Assembly: GCA_030789695.1 (NCBI GenBank)
Contig: CM061132.1
Span: 149,924,597-149,988,596 of the forward strand
Length of the DNA: 64,000 nt
DNA from: Scilla litardierei
Lineage: Eukaryota > Streptophyta > Magnoliopsida > Asparagales > Asparagaceae
Direction: 5' to 3'
A program made the position numbers and the translations under genes. The notes under the pieces were generated by a model. That model saw only the letters and a program-made list of their open reading frames with translations, searched no databases and was not told where the DNA came from. Below, piece after piece: positions 33,584-46,041 of this stretch. Position 1 is the first letter of the stretch, and every line of letters begins with the position of its first letter.

Positions 33584-35030
33584 CCCCCCAACTAGCGATT
33601 TGCTAGTCCCTAGCAAAAAGAGCGATTAATTCGGATGATCAATAAAATAATAAATTCTATCAATTGCTTATGACATGGCTCAATAATGCGCTTTCCAACA
33701 TGATTTAGACCATCAATATACACAATCCATGCATAAGATCAATCACATGATATTTTCTCTAATTTAATTTGAATAAATAACATGCAAGCATCGTTTTGCG
33801 CAAGCATAAGTATAACACGTCGCTATGTTCTAGTTTTCTCGTTTCCAAGGAATTGGCATCTCACAAAGATCGTTCAAATCATGGGCATTGAGGTTGCTTA
33901 GTTTATTCACCATTTCTTTGTTTTTTTTAGTTCCGCGTAACGCGCATGAAGCAACATTTGCGGAAAAATGTATAACTTGGATCGCTCCATCAAATAAGTG
34001 AGTTTCTGGTCAATGGCTCCCAAATCAGACGATAATAAGGCATTAGGCCAAAAAGGACCCCTCGGACTGTAATACTCGAGCCAACCAAGTTATTTATTAA
34101 TTGACACACTTATTCATTTCATTTTTTTTGCTGTTTCTTCATTTTTTTCTCTCTTTTTTTTCTTTGTAAGCAACTCAACACCCATAAATATGAACATAAC
34201 CATTAGTAACAGTGGCCAAATTCCTCTTCAACTTGAAGACTATTCTAATAAATCGTGTATACTTAAGCTTTTTCATCACATTAGCATGCATGAAATAAAT
34301 TCAAACTATTTCGAGATATTAATCATGGCAATTGAAAGTTTTCATGAATAGCATATTAACGGTAATTCCATGAAGAGAAAAATAATGATTTCAAGCCATA
34401 AACAATTTTTAGAACTCAATCAATGCATAATCATCCGCATTTGTGGTACGTGAAGGAGATTAAAATGATGAGAATGGTGAATTATTCTTTTCTTTCGCCT
34501 TGTTTTATTAAAAAAAATCCTAAGGTTTCATACACACCCCCCAACTAAAGATGGACATTGTCCTCAATGTCGAAAAGAGTGCGAGTTTATTCAAAGCAAG
34601 CATCCTAGAAAGCATATAAAAATCTACACTAATGGAAAGAACACACCGTGGTCAAATGGCGGATCTCGGATCTTTAATGGTGGAGGAAGTTGTTAAATTT
34701 GCTTCTTGCGCTCCTCGGCGATTATTCTTCCTCCAAAAGCTAAATTGGACCACAGCAACACAACTACAAGTATCTCTATAAGCTATTTACCAATGTCCTG
34801 CAAGAGATGAGTTATGTCAGTCCAAATTAGTCTAAAATTCTTCTCAATAAATATATTCCAAATGTAGTCATCAAAATAAGTAAAGTAAAATAAAGCATGG
34901 TGATGACAACTCCCTGAAAGATATGCACTACTCTCGGTATGATGCTCAATCATTGGGGAGAGGGATAAATGATTTTAGGAAAAAATGGGGGAGGGGGTGG
35001 TTCGGGCTCCATAACGATAATCTTTAAACA
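33584..35030 (-). other. Element 6, 3' internal region
   Basis: AT-rich non-coding DNA. Near 34535-34570 the - strand reads GACATTGAGGACAATGTCC followed shortly by GTTGGGGGG. A second stretch reads TTTGCTAGGGACTAGCAAA then GTTGGGGGG at 33584-33612. Both are characteristic of the region between integrase and the 3' LTR in Athila-type elements. TTGCTAGGGACTAGCAA is itself a hairpin. Confidence 0.6.
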
Positions 35031-35035
35031 CATGT

Positions 35036-38000
35036 TGTAACGGCCAGTATTTTTAGACGAGTTTTTGATTCTGCGTGCCGGTATTTTTCTTCAGTCATGA
35101 TTTCGTTTTACCGTGTCGTCAATTTTTACCATCAAGTCTAACTAAATTATTTAACTTATTGTCATGCTAATTACCAATTGTTGAACACTTTAATTAGTTC
35201 ACTAATTATTTTATTTTACTAATTACTTCTTGATAAGTTAATAATTACATTTAAATCTTAATTGCGTTTTTACCTTAACCCTATCTAAAACGACAACACA
35301 CACGTTGTCAATCAAAACTTCAGTTAGACAAGTCAGACTTTTTTTCGTTTAGGCAAAGCACCACGTTTCTTTCTCCCATTAGTCTAAAGATAGAAATAAA
35401 TTCTATCATAATCATATTGATGAGGAGTTTGACAATGGGGAAGGATGTTCCCCTGCTCATCTTCTTAAGCCAACGTTCTATCCCTGATGAACGAACCCTG
35501 CAAAATGATTCTGCAAACCATTTCCTAAGTATTCCACAACCAGAAACTCCACCTTCATCGTCTGCAAACAAACCCATTCACCCAAATCTTCATCAGCCTC
35601 AACAACCCCAATCAACAAATCAAACACAGAAACATCATTTTGATTCTTCTCAAAAATCAACCAACCCCCAAAATCGAATCAAGAAAACAGAGAACTTCAG
35701 ATCTGAAGTTTTGGAAACACAAATTCAACCACAAATTTCAGATCAAAACCTCTTTCAAATCTCCCTCTTCTCTACCAACAAACCCAAATCACTGCAAACA
35801 AACCAACCAGCAACCAATTTCATCCACAACCCCAAATCAACCCTCAATTTCAATCCCAATCTTTCCAACACAAATTCTCAACACAAATTAGCCCTCAAAC
35901 AACCACACCAAATCAAATCCACAAACTCAGAACAAAGAGAACCAAATCTGAAATCTATACTTCAGATTCATTCCAAAAACCCAATCGAAACAAAACAAAT
36001 CTGAAACATTACTTCAGATCCTCACAAAAGCTTCAAACACTCTTCATCCTCTTTCTTCTTCTTCTTCTTCTTCCTCCCCTTCCCGAGGCCGACCACCCCC
36101 CAGCCACAACCGCCGCCCGCCGGCCTTGTCCGCCCCCGCGCGCCGCCAGCTGGCACGAGAACCGCGCGCCGCCGCCCAGAACAGCGCGCGTCGCCGCCCT
36201 ACGTCGCTGGAGCCGTCGACCGCCAGCGCCCCTCAGCCCATCAGCCCCTCCTCCTTCCTCGTCGCGCCGTAGGTGAGTGCCTCCTCTCTCCTTGCGATTT
36301 TCTTTGTTGCTGCAACATTAGATTGAAAACAAAAACAAAAAAATAGAAAGTAAAGAGACAGCTAAGAGTAGAAGAGATAGAGATGGCAGGTTGAGTTATA
36401 AGTGAGAGAGAGTATTGTAATGAAGAAAGATGGGGTTAGCCTTTTAATATAATAATAGAAAGAGAGGGGTGACAGAGATTAAAGAGGAGGGCCTTGGTCT
36501 CGTATTAAAATGATGAATGGACCAAGTTGCAGCCTTGTTTTATTGAGTATGCAGTGAAAAGGGGGACAAAGAGAAACAGTGAAGTTATGAGAAAGAGTTG
36601 ATTGTATAAACTAATGTTAAGGGTAGTTTACAGCCTAGCTAAAGAGAGAAAATTAGGGGTTTTATTAAAATAATGTGGAAGTAAGTAAAAGTGGGTGGGG
36701 GTATTAATTAGGATATTAAACATACCATTAGCTTAAGTTAAGATTAGTGTTAGTGATAAGTTTATATGTTAATTTGTTAGTGTCAATTAATTTCAGAATG
36801 TTAGTAGTAATGTTAGGTTAATAATATTTAAACAAAATGAGGCGTATCATGTTAATTTAACACAATATCGGCAACACCCTAACCAGAGAACCCAATAAAA
36901 TTAGATGAGCCCAAATTAACTTGATATTTTGATTATCTCACAATGAAATCTAATTCAGTAATTTGTTTAACCAAAACAGCGAACCGGATATACCGACACG
37001 TAGTACCCGCCCAGATGAACCTATGACAACCGAGACCACCAGAAACAGGCAAGTGGTACTTGCCAGTAATTATTTAGGCCACGTTTTAGGCCAATTTTTG
37101 TATTAGCGTAAAAGAGACTAGGCGATGAAATGATAGTCGCCTAGACGCCCATACTAGATCTAGCTTGACAACGAAGCTAGATCCGACATCTTTATCATGC
37201 TATATTTTCATGCTGACATGTCACGTTTACTTTCAATTAACTGTACGCACTCTTATCTGAATCTTGCCATGTCATTCATGCATCAAATTGTTCTATCGTG
37301 ATTGCGTAGCACACGCTACAAAAATTGTAACTATGGAGGCTAGGCACCTACTTTGCGGGCACAACCCTATGCCAATAACACTTCCTGGCTCGTGATCCAG
37401 AAGATGGGCGCCAGTCCATATACACGTGGAGGGGTAGGGTTAAACGATCGCTTGAGCGTAGAAGTGAGCCCGTACAGCTACTTCAGCCAAAAGACGGAAA
37501 CTCTGTGCACAAAGTGATAAATCAGTGATTTGTGAATCGTGAAATAGTGAATGGTAGTTTTCTGCTACGACGTGCTTGATTATTATTATCTTGTTCATTT
37601 AATTATTGCACTCTTTTAATGTCATGCCATATCATCATGTTAGAACTGCTAGTTGCATTATTTTATTTGTATCCTTGCACAAAAGTCATCCGCCTTTCTT
37701 TGGAGACTTTTGCTGACATGTGCCATTTTCTCTTTGGGTGTCACATGTCAGACTTTGAGACAGAGCAGGTAGCAGAGGACAAGCAATTCGTGGACGCTGA
37801 GTTTGAGGTCCCTGCTGAGACCGAGTTCGAGGACACCGGTGACCAGTCCTAGACTCGTTTGGAGCTCCCCTTAGTTGTTACTTTTTCCTTAGTTGGTGTT
37901 AGGTTTCGGTGCGTATCACCTATCTATATTTGTTTTGTTTGGCCATGCTTTAGGCCTATTGTTCAGACTTGTACTTTTGTGACCATTCTGTGATGTTGTA

Positions 38001-38146
38001 ATATTTGTGGGATGTTGCTGGTGGATGTTCTTTTATCTTTTTTATTATTGTTGTTGTTGTTTCGTCGCAGTGCAAGGACCTGCTACTTTTCGAAAAAAAA
38101 TTTACAGACGCTTATCAGACTGCAGCTTTACAGCTCCACGTCTGAT
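35036..38146 (+). repeat. Element 3, 5' LTR (truncated at its 3' end)
   Basis: It matches 42841-45986, then diverges after CGTCTGAT. The last 50 bp of the LTR, the primer-binding site and probably the gag start are replaced by a 72-bp AT-rich stretch. The LTR contains a (CTT)n tract near 36055, a GC-rich segment, a consensus splice donor AGGTGAGT at 36271-36278 and an acceptor-like TTTCGTCGCAG ending at 38070. It also holds a 195-codon Gln/Asn/Thr-rich frame (35417-36004) and a 77-codon acidic frame (37619-37852), both shared with the 3' LTR. Confidence 0.93.
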
Positions 38147-38218
38147 AATAACATCCAATTAATTATTCATAACATTCGAGTCATGATTAAGTCTAATCTG
38201 AACATTTCCTTGTCTTAG
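38147..38218 (+). other. Anomalous 72-bp junction at the 5' LTR/gag boundary
   Basis: AT-rich, with no TGGTATCAGAGC-type primer site, and ends TTTCCTTGTCTTAG directly before gag. Either a post-insertion deletion removed the LTR end, primer site and start codon, leaving the tail of an intron, or filler DNA was inserted. Confidence 0.6.
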
Positions 38219-39314
38219 GTGGCCGGTAGACGCGTTACTCGAGGAGCTGGTAGTGGACCTGGAGCTGGTGGTGGAGCAGGACGTGTTGCAGATGCTGATA
38301 GAGAACCCACCACGGCTGAGATGATGAGAATGATGCATCAGATGATGCAGGTTCAGCAGGGTATGCTTCAGAATGCCCCTCGCTTCGAGCCGGGAGCGAA
38401 GCAGTTTCGGGAGCTGGGCCTGTCATATTTCACTGGGTCAGAAGGAGCATTAGCTGCGGATGAATGGATGAAGAACACAGAAGATAACCTGCTTCTCTCG
38501 AAGGTTAACCCGGCTGGATGGGTTGACTTAGTGAAGAAGCAACTGAAGGACAATGCCCGCAGTTGGTGGGAGTCAGAAGAGCAGATGTTAGTGAAGCCTA
38601 TCCCCTGGGCCACTTTCAAGGCGAGATTTAATGATGAGTATTTCCCTCGAGCTGCCAGAAGGGAGCTGATGCAGCAGTTCATCAATCTGAAGCAGGGAAA
38701 TCTGACGGTGGATCAGTACCACCAGGAGTTTACTAGATTGAGTCGCTTTGCGTCGAAGATGGTGGAGACTACTGAAGATAAAGCTCAGATATTCTTACAG
38801 GGTTTATCCTTGGAGCTGCAGATTCTGATGTCCACTTCAGACTTAGACTCTTACCAGAAATTACTGATAGCTGCCAAAAGGCAGGAGCTGATTGCCAATC
38901 AGAAGAGAGGGCAGTATTCAGGTGCTGGGAAGAGGCCTATGGAACAGGCCAGAGCTGTGGTTAGGCCTGGGTTCAAGCCTAATCAGTCCGTGCAGTTTAA
39001 GAGGCCAGGTGGGCTTAGCCAGAAGACGTGCAGTCATTGCGGCAAGACTGGTCATGTGAAGGAGCAGTGCAGGAGGCTTCTGGGCCAGTGCTTGGTTTGT
39101 GGCGATGCTTCGCATACTTTGAAGGATTGCCCGAGTGCTAAGCAACCGTGGAAGGCACCAGTCGGAGTTCAGCATCAGAGAGCTCCGGTAGTCGTTGGAC
39201 GTGGAGCGCCTCTCATTCCCCAGAAACAGGCTTTCCAGCAGGCCGTTCAGCCTAAGAGGCAAGCCTTCACGATGACTGCAGTGGAGGCCGAGACTGAGGA
39301 CGGAGTTATTGCAG
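38219..39314 (+). CDS. gag: Gag of element 3 (exon before intron 1)
   Basis: The open frame begins at a GTG just after an in-frame TAG (38216-38218). Since the text reads GTGGCCGGTAGACG, an ATG may have mutated to GTG, or this may be a downstream exon. The domains are a Gly-rich N-terminus, a Retrotrans_gag core (EWMKNTEDNLLL, ARSWWESEEQM, FKARFNDEYFP) and two consecutive zinc knuckles (CSHCGKTGHVKEQC and CLVCGDASHTLKDC). It ends ETEDGVIAG at 39314, where intron 1 begins. There are no stops or frameshifts. It forms the particle and binds RNA. Confidence 0.88.
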
Positions 39315-39398
39315 GTAACTTCTATACTAGTCCTCCTTATTTATGCATTACATTTGATTAGTTAGATCCATGTTGATCTAGTTGCATGTTACCCTTAG
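39315..39398 (+). other. Intron 1 of element 3, at the gag/protease junction
   Basis: 84 bp from GTAACTTCTA to TTACCCTTAG, with in-frame stops. Splicing joins GCA-G to GT-GTC and gives ...[21 protein letters not shown] with no lost or added residue. That matches the uninterrupted protein expected for Tekay-type gag-pol. Confidence 0.75.
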
Positions 39399-42300
39399 GT
39401 GTCATCTTAGTTTCATCTCACCCGGCCTTGACCCTGTTCGATTCTGGAGCTTCCACGTGCATCCTATCTCGGAAATTCGTAGTCGAACACTCGATTCCCA
39501 CCTATACACTTCCCAAGTGTTGGAACATTACAACTGGGAATGGTGTAGTGAAGGTTGCACTGGGAAGTAAACCGTGTCCGTTGGTGATTAGTGGACACGA
39601 ACTGTATGCTAATTTCATTGTCTATGACCTATCCAATTTCGATGCTATACTCGGTATTGACTGGTTAGGAGCATTTTATGCCATGATCGACTGTCACCGG
39701 AAGAAAGTGGTGTTCGAAATTCCTGACCACCCAGTGTTCGAGTTTGTCGGCGGAGGACGTTCGCTTGGACCTGTCAAGTTTCGAGCCCAGCCTTACCAAT
39801 TGACCGTTGCATCTATGATTGCTAAACCAGAGAAGCCTGCAGTAGTGAGAGATTTCGAAGACGTCTTCCCTGAAGACATTCCTGGACTGCCGCCCGATCG
39901 AGCATTGGAGTTCGGCATCGATCTTATGCCAGAAGCTCAACCGATTTCGAAGGCGTCGTACCGTATGGCTCCTGCAGAATTAGAAGAGTTGAGAAAACAG
40001 TTGGATGAGCTACTACAGAAGGGTTTCATTCATCCCAGCGTATCTCCCTGGGGTGCACCTGTTTTACTGGTAAAGAAGAAGGATGGATCGAGGAGAATGT
40101 GCGTCGATTATCGGGAGTTGAATCAGATCACAGTGAAGAACAAGTACCCGCTGCCTCGCATTGATGATATCTTTGATCAGCTTGGTGGATCGAGGGTATT
40201 TTCGAAGTTGGATCTCCGGAGCGGATACCATCAAGTCAGAGTCAAGAAGGAAGATGTATTCAAGACCGCTTTTCGGACTAAGTACGGGCATTATGAGTTT
40301 GTTGTCATGCCGTTCGGGGTGACCAATGCTCCTGCTGTGTTCATGAATCTCATGAACCTTATCTTTTACGACTTCCTTGACAAGTTCGTGGTGATATTCA
40401 TAGACGACATCTTGGTGTACTAGAAGAGCGAGGAAGAGCATGCAGATCATTTGAAGATAGTGTTGGAGACGCTCCGTCATCATAAACTATATGCCAAGTA
40501 CAGCAAATGTGAATTCTGGTTGGATAGAATTGCATTTCTTGGGCATGTAGTATCGGGAGCTGGAATCTCAGTGGATCCGGAGAAGGTCAAAGCAGTCAGT
40601 GAATAGCATACACCTCGATCGGCATCAGACATCAGGAGTTTCCTTGGATTGGCTGGATACTACCGCAGATTTATCAAGGATTTCTCAAGGTTAGCTGAGC
40701 CGATGACGAGATTGACGAGGAAGGATGTTAAGTTCAGTTGGTCAGACTCTTGTGAGCAAGCTTTTTCTATTTTGAAAGAGAGACTGACTACTGCACCAGT
40801 CTTAGCTATTCCGGACCGAAGCGGAGGCTTCGAGATTTTTTGCGACGCATCAGGCAAGGGACTTGGATGTGTTCTGCACCAGCACAATCATGTGGTCGCT
40901 TATGCTTCGCGACAATTGAAGGACCATGAGAAGAATTATCCGACTCACGACTTGGAGTTAGCTGCCGTCATCTTTGCACTGAAGATCTGGAGACATTTCT
41001 TACTGAGTGAGAAAGTGAAAATCTTCACTGATCACAAAAGTTTGAAATATATATTCACCCAGAAGGAGCTGAATATGAGACAGCGTAGATGGTTGGAATT
41101 GATGGCAGACTACGACATCGACCTTCAGTATCACCCGGGGAAGGTGAATGTCGTACCGGATGCCTTGAGTCGACTGCCCGAAGTGATGATTCTCACAGCT
41201 CAGTGGAGATTGCAGCAGGATCTGCGAAGGATGGATGTTGAAGCTGTTCTACCGGGAGTCACATCGTCGTTGATGAACATGCAAATTCAATCGACGATCG
41301 TGGATCGAATCAAGACTGCTCAAGATGGAGATGCTAAATTGAAGAAGACCAGAGAGCAAGTCGAAGCAGGGCTTCGAACAGATTTTCTGATTCACACGGA
41401 TGGATCTTTGAGATATGGTAGTAGGATCTGCGTACCTGCAGGAGATATTAGAGAGGAGTTGATGAATGAGGCTCACAGTTCGCCTTATTCTATTCATCCT
41501 GGAGGTACTAAGATGTACAAGGATCTTCGATAGAATTTCTGGTGGCATGGGATGAAGAGAAGTGTGGCACGTAGCATTGCCAAGTGCCTCGTGTGTCAGT
41601 AAGTGAAGGCTGAACATCATCGCACTGCTGGAATACTACAACCTCTGCCGATTCCCGAGTGGAAGTGGCAGCACATCACGATGGACTTTGTGACTGGCTT
41701 ACCTCGGAGCACCAAGCAGAACGACGCGATCTGGGTCATCATTGATCGATTGACCAAGTCTGCGCACTTTATACCTTTCCGAGTTGGACAATCCACGGAA
41801 ATATTAGCAAGGAAGTATATGGAGGTAATGACCTAACGCATACCTTAATAGTTTCCTTCTAGTACTAGTCGTGATGTGAATTATGTCGTGTAGGAGATCG
41901 TGCGCTTACATGGAGTCCCTGTGAGCATTGTATCAGATCGTGATACGAGGTTCACATCTCAGTTCTGGAAGAGTCTGCAGACCAATCTGGGTACCAGTCT
42001 GAAATTCAGTACTGCGTATCATCCACAGACTGATGGACAGTCAGAGCGCACTATCCAGATATTGGAGGATATGCTGAGAGCATGCATGTTGGATCTCAAG
42101 GGTTCATGGGAGGACCATCTGCACTTAGTGGAGTTTTCCTACAACAACAGCTACCAGGCGAGTATTGGCATGGCACCATTTGCTGCTCTCTACGGGAGGA
42201 AATGTCGATCGCCACTGAGTTGGGATGACGTAGGTGATAGAGAGCTCTTGGGACCAGAGATGATAGTGGAAGCAGTTGATGTTGTGCGAGATATCAGAGA

Positions 42301-42796
42301 CAAGATTCGAATCGCTCAGGACCGTTATAAGCATTGGGCAGATGCTAAACGACGTCCTCTGGAGTTTCAGCCGGGAGATCATGTGTTCCTGAAGATCTCA
42401 CCAAATCGAGGAGTGATTCGATTTGGGAAGAGAGGCAAGCTTAGTCCGAGGTATATTGGACCATTCGATGTGCTAGATCGAGTTGGAGAAGTAGCCTATC
42501 GCTTAGCTTTGCCACCGTCCTTGGAGGGAGTTCATGACTTCTTTCATGTGTCTCAGCTCCGTCGTTATATCAGCGACCCTTCTCATGATGTAGATTACTC
42601 TGAGATTACAGTTCGACCAGATCTGACGTACAAACATCAACCAGTGGAGATCCTAGATCCACGTCAGAAAGTCTTCAGGAACAAGACGGTTGATCTAGTC
42701 AGAGTGATGTGGCGTCGTGACTCGCCAGGAGAGTCTACGTGGGAGCGGGAAGATGAGATACGAGAGCGTTATCCATATTTGTTTTCTACTCCTTAG
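39399..42796 (+). pseudogene. pol: Pol of element 3: protease, RT, RNase H, integrase, chromodomain
   Basis: Protease has LFDSGAST near 39435 and [10 protein letters not shown] includes [39 protein letters not shown] and IFIDDILVY (about 40400). RNase H has [17 protein letters not shown] and [11 protein letters not shown]. Integrase has [20 protein letters not shown] and [19 protein letters not shown]. The C-terminus is a chromodomain-like segment ending [13 protein letters not shown]. Nonsense codons lie at 40421-40423, 40604-40606, 41531-41533 and 41600-41602; the last three fit C-to-T or G-to-A changes (CAG, CAA, TGG). Intron 2 (41825-41893) lies between the first and second catalytic Asp. 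Confidence 0.93.
41825..41893 (+). other. Intron 2 of element 3, in the integrase core
   Basis: 69 bp from GTAATGACC to GTCGTGTAG, containing stops. Removal joins AAGTATATGGAG to GAGATCGTGCGC between codons, giving [13 protein letters not shown]. This is collinear with other Tekay integrases at this conserved site. Confidence 0.8.
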
Positions 42797-42819
42797 TTGA
42801 TGAGAATTCCGAGGACGGA

Positions 42820-42840
42820 ATTTTCCTAAGGTGGGTAGAA
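42820..42840 (+). promoter_or_regulatory. Polypurine tract of element 3
   Basis: TTCCTAAGGTGGGTAGAA directly abuts the 3' LTR, as in other Tekay/Del elements. Confidence 0.75.
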
Positions 42841-45800
42841 TGTAACGGCCAGTATTTTTAGGTGAGTTTTTGATTGTGCGTGCCGGTATTTTTCTTCAGT
42901 CATGATTTCGTTTTACCGTGTCGTCAATTTTTACCATCAAGTCTAACTAAATTATTTAACTTATTGTCATGCTAATTACCAATTGTTGAACACTTTAATT
43001 AGTTCACTAATTATTTTATTTTACTAATTACTTCTTGATAAGTTAATAATTACATTTAAATCTTAATTGCGTTTTTACCTTAACCCTATCTAAAACGACA
43101 ACACACACGTTGTCAATCAAAACTTCAGTTAGACAAGTCAGACTTTTTTTCGTTTAGGCAAAGCACCACGTTTCTTTCTCCCATTAGTCTAAAGATAGAA
43201 ATAAATTCTATCATAATCATATTGATGAGGAGTTTGGCAATGGGGAAGGATGTTCCACTGCTCATCTTCTTAAGCCAACGTTCTATCCCTGATGAACGAA
43301 CCCTGCAAATTGATTATGCAAACCATTTCCTAAGTATTCCACAACCAGAAACTCCACCTTCATCGTCTGCAAACAAACCCATTCACCCAAATCTTCATCA
43401 GCCTCAACAACCCCAATCAACAAATCAAACACAGAAACACCATTTTGATTCTTCTCAAAAATCAACCAACCCCCAAAATCGAATCAAGAAAACAGAGAAC
43501 TTCAGATCTGAAGTTTTGGAAACACAAATTCAACCACAAATTTCAGATCAAAACCTCTTTCAAATCTCCCTCTTCTCTACCAACAAACCCAACTCACTGC
43601 AAACAAACCAACCAACAACCAATTTCATCCATAACCCCAAATCAACCCTCAATTTCAATCCCAATCTTTCCAACACAAATTCTCAACACAAATTAGCCCT
43701 CAAACAACCACACCAAATCAAATCCACAAACTCAGAACAAAGAGAACCAAATCTGAAATCTATACTTCAGATTCATTCCAAAAACCCAATCGAAACAAAA
43801 CAAATCTGAAACATTACTTCAGATCCTCACAAAAGCTTCAAACACTCTTCATCCTATTTCTTCTTCTTCTTCTTCTTCTTCCTCCCCTTCCCGAGGCCAA
43901 CCACCCCCCAGCCACAACCGCCGCCCACCGGCCTTGTCCGCCCCCGCGCGCCGCCAGCTGGCCGGAGAACCGCCAGCTGGCCGGAGAACCGCCCGCCGCC
44001 GCCCAGAACAGCGCGCGTCACCGCCCTACGTCGCCGGAGCCGTCGACCGCCCGCGCCCCTCAGCCCATCAGCCCCTCCTCCTTCCTCGTCGCGCCGTAGG
44101 TGAGTGCCTCCTCTCCCCTTGCGATTTTCTTTGTTGCTGCAACATTAGATTGAAAACAAAAAAAAAATAGAAAGGAAAGAGACAGCTAAGAGTAGAAGAG
44201 ATAGAGATGGCAGGTTGAGTTATAAGTGTGTGAGAGTATTGTAATGAAGAAAGATGGGGTTAGCCTTTTAATATAATAATAGAAAGAGAGGGGTGACAGA
44301 GATTAAAGAGGAGGGCCTTGGTCTCGTATTAAAATGATGAATGGACCAAGTGGCAGCCTTGTTTTATTGAGTATGCAGTGAAAAAGGGGACAAAGAGAAA
44401 CAGTGAAGTTATGAGAAAGAGTTGATTGTATAAACTAATGTTAAGGGTAGTTTAATGTTAAGGGTAGTTTACAGCCTAGCTAAAGAGAGAAAATTAGGGG
44501 TTTTATTAAAATAATGTGGAAGTAAGTAAAAGTGGGTGGGGGTATTAATTAGGATGTTAAACATACCATTAGCTTAAGTTAAGATTAGTGTTAGTGATAA
44601 GTTTATATGTTAATTTGTTAGTGTCAATTAATTTCAGAATGTTGGTAGTAATATTAGGTTAATAATATTTAAACAAAATGAGGCGTATCATGTTAATTTA
44701 ACACAATATAGGCATCACCCTAACCAGAGAACCCAATAAAATTAGACGAGCCCAAATTAACTTGATATTTTGATTATCTCACAATGAAATCTAATTCAGT
44801 AATTTGTTTAACCAAAACAGGGAACCGGATATACCGACACGTAGTACCCGCCCAGACGAACCTACGACAACCGAGACCACCGGAAACAGGCAAGTGATAC
44901 TTGCCAGTAATTATTTAGGCCACGTTTTAGGCCAATTTTTGTATTAGCGTAAAAGAGACTAGGCGATAAAATGATAGTCGCCTAGACGCCCATACTAGAT
45001 CTAGCTTGACAACGAAGCTAGATCCGACATCTTTATCATGCTATATTTTCATGCTGACATGTCACGTTTACTTTCAATTAACTGTACGCACTCTTATCTG
45101 AATCTTGCCATGTCATTCATGCATCAAATTGTTCTATCGTGATTACGTAGCACACGCTACAAAAATTGTAACTATGGAGGCTAGGCACCTGCTTTGCGGG
45201 CACAACCCTATGCCAATAACACTTCCTGGCTCGTGATCCAGAAGATGGGCGCCAGTCCATATACACGTGGAGGGGTAGGGTTAAACGATTGCTTGAGCGT
45301 AGAAGTGAGCTCGTACAGCCACTTCAGCCAAAAGATGGAAACTCTGTGCACAAAGTGATAAATCAGTGATTTGTGAATCGTGAAATAGTGAATGGTAGTT
45401 TTCTGCTACGACGTGCTTGATTATTATTATCTTGTTCATTTAATTATTGCACTCTTTTAATGTCATGCCATATCATCATGTTAGAACTGCTAGTTGCATT
45501 ATTTTATTTGTATCCTTGCACAAAAGTCCTCCGCCTTTCTTTGGAGACTTTTGCTGACATGTGCCATTTTCTCTTTGGGTGTCACATGTCAGACTTTGAG
45601 ACAGAGCAGGTAGCAGAGGACAAGCAATTCGTGGACGCTGAGTTTGAGGTCCCTGCTGAGACCGAGTTCGAGGACACCGGTGACCAGTCCTAGACTCGTT
45701 TGGAGCTCCCCTTAGTTGTTACTTTTTCCTTAGTTGTTGTTAGGTTTCGGTGCATATCACCTATCTCTATTTGTTTTGTTTGGCCATGCTTTAGGCCTAT

Positions 45801-46036
45801 TGTTCAGACTTGTACTTTTGTGACCATTCTGTGATGTTGTAATATTTGTGGGATGTTGCTGGCGGATGTTCTTTTATCTTTTTTATTATTGTTTTTGTTG
45901 TTTCGTCGCAGTGCAAGGACCTGCTACTTTTCGAAAAAAAATTTACAGACGCTTATCAGACTGCAGCTTTACAGCTCCACGTCTGATCGGACCTCCCCAC
46001 GTCTCGCCTTCCATATTAAGGAAGCGGGGCGTGACA
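42841..46036 (+). repeat. Element 3, 3' LTR (complete)
   Basis: 3,196 bp, TGTAACGG to GCGTGACA. Relative to the 5' LTR it has two short tandem duplications: a CCAGCTGGCCGGAGAACCG unit near 43965-44000 and a TTAAGGGTAGTTTA unit near 44442-44475. The 195-codon frame (43222-43809) and the 77-codon frame (45460-45693) are retained with few residue changes. Confidence 0.94.
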
Positions 46037-46041
46037 CATGT

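Larger units (their letters stand above)
35036..46036 (+). mobile_element. Element 3: Tekay/Del-like Ty3/gypsy chromovirus
   Basis: 11.0 kb inserted into element 6 with a perfect TSD CATGT at 35031-35035 and 46037-46041. The 3' LTR (42841-46036) starts TGTAACGG and ends GCGTGACA; the 5' LTR (35036-38146) lacks its last 50 bp. Internally it has gag with two zinc knuckles, protease, RT, RNase H, integrase and a C-terminal chromodomain, the layout of Tekay/Del chromoviruses. Two GT-AG introns interrupt the coding region. Four nonsense codons in pol make this copy inactive. Confidence 0.94.

Noticed and set aside
43934..44170. Arg/Pro-rich 78-codon frame in the 3' LTR
   Set aside because: Created by the GC-rich LTR segment and a short duplication not present in the 5' LTR.
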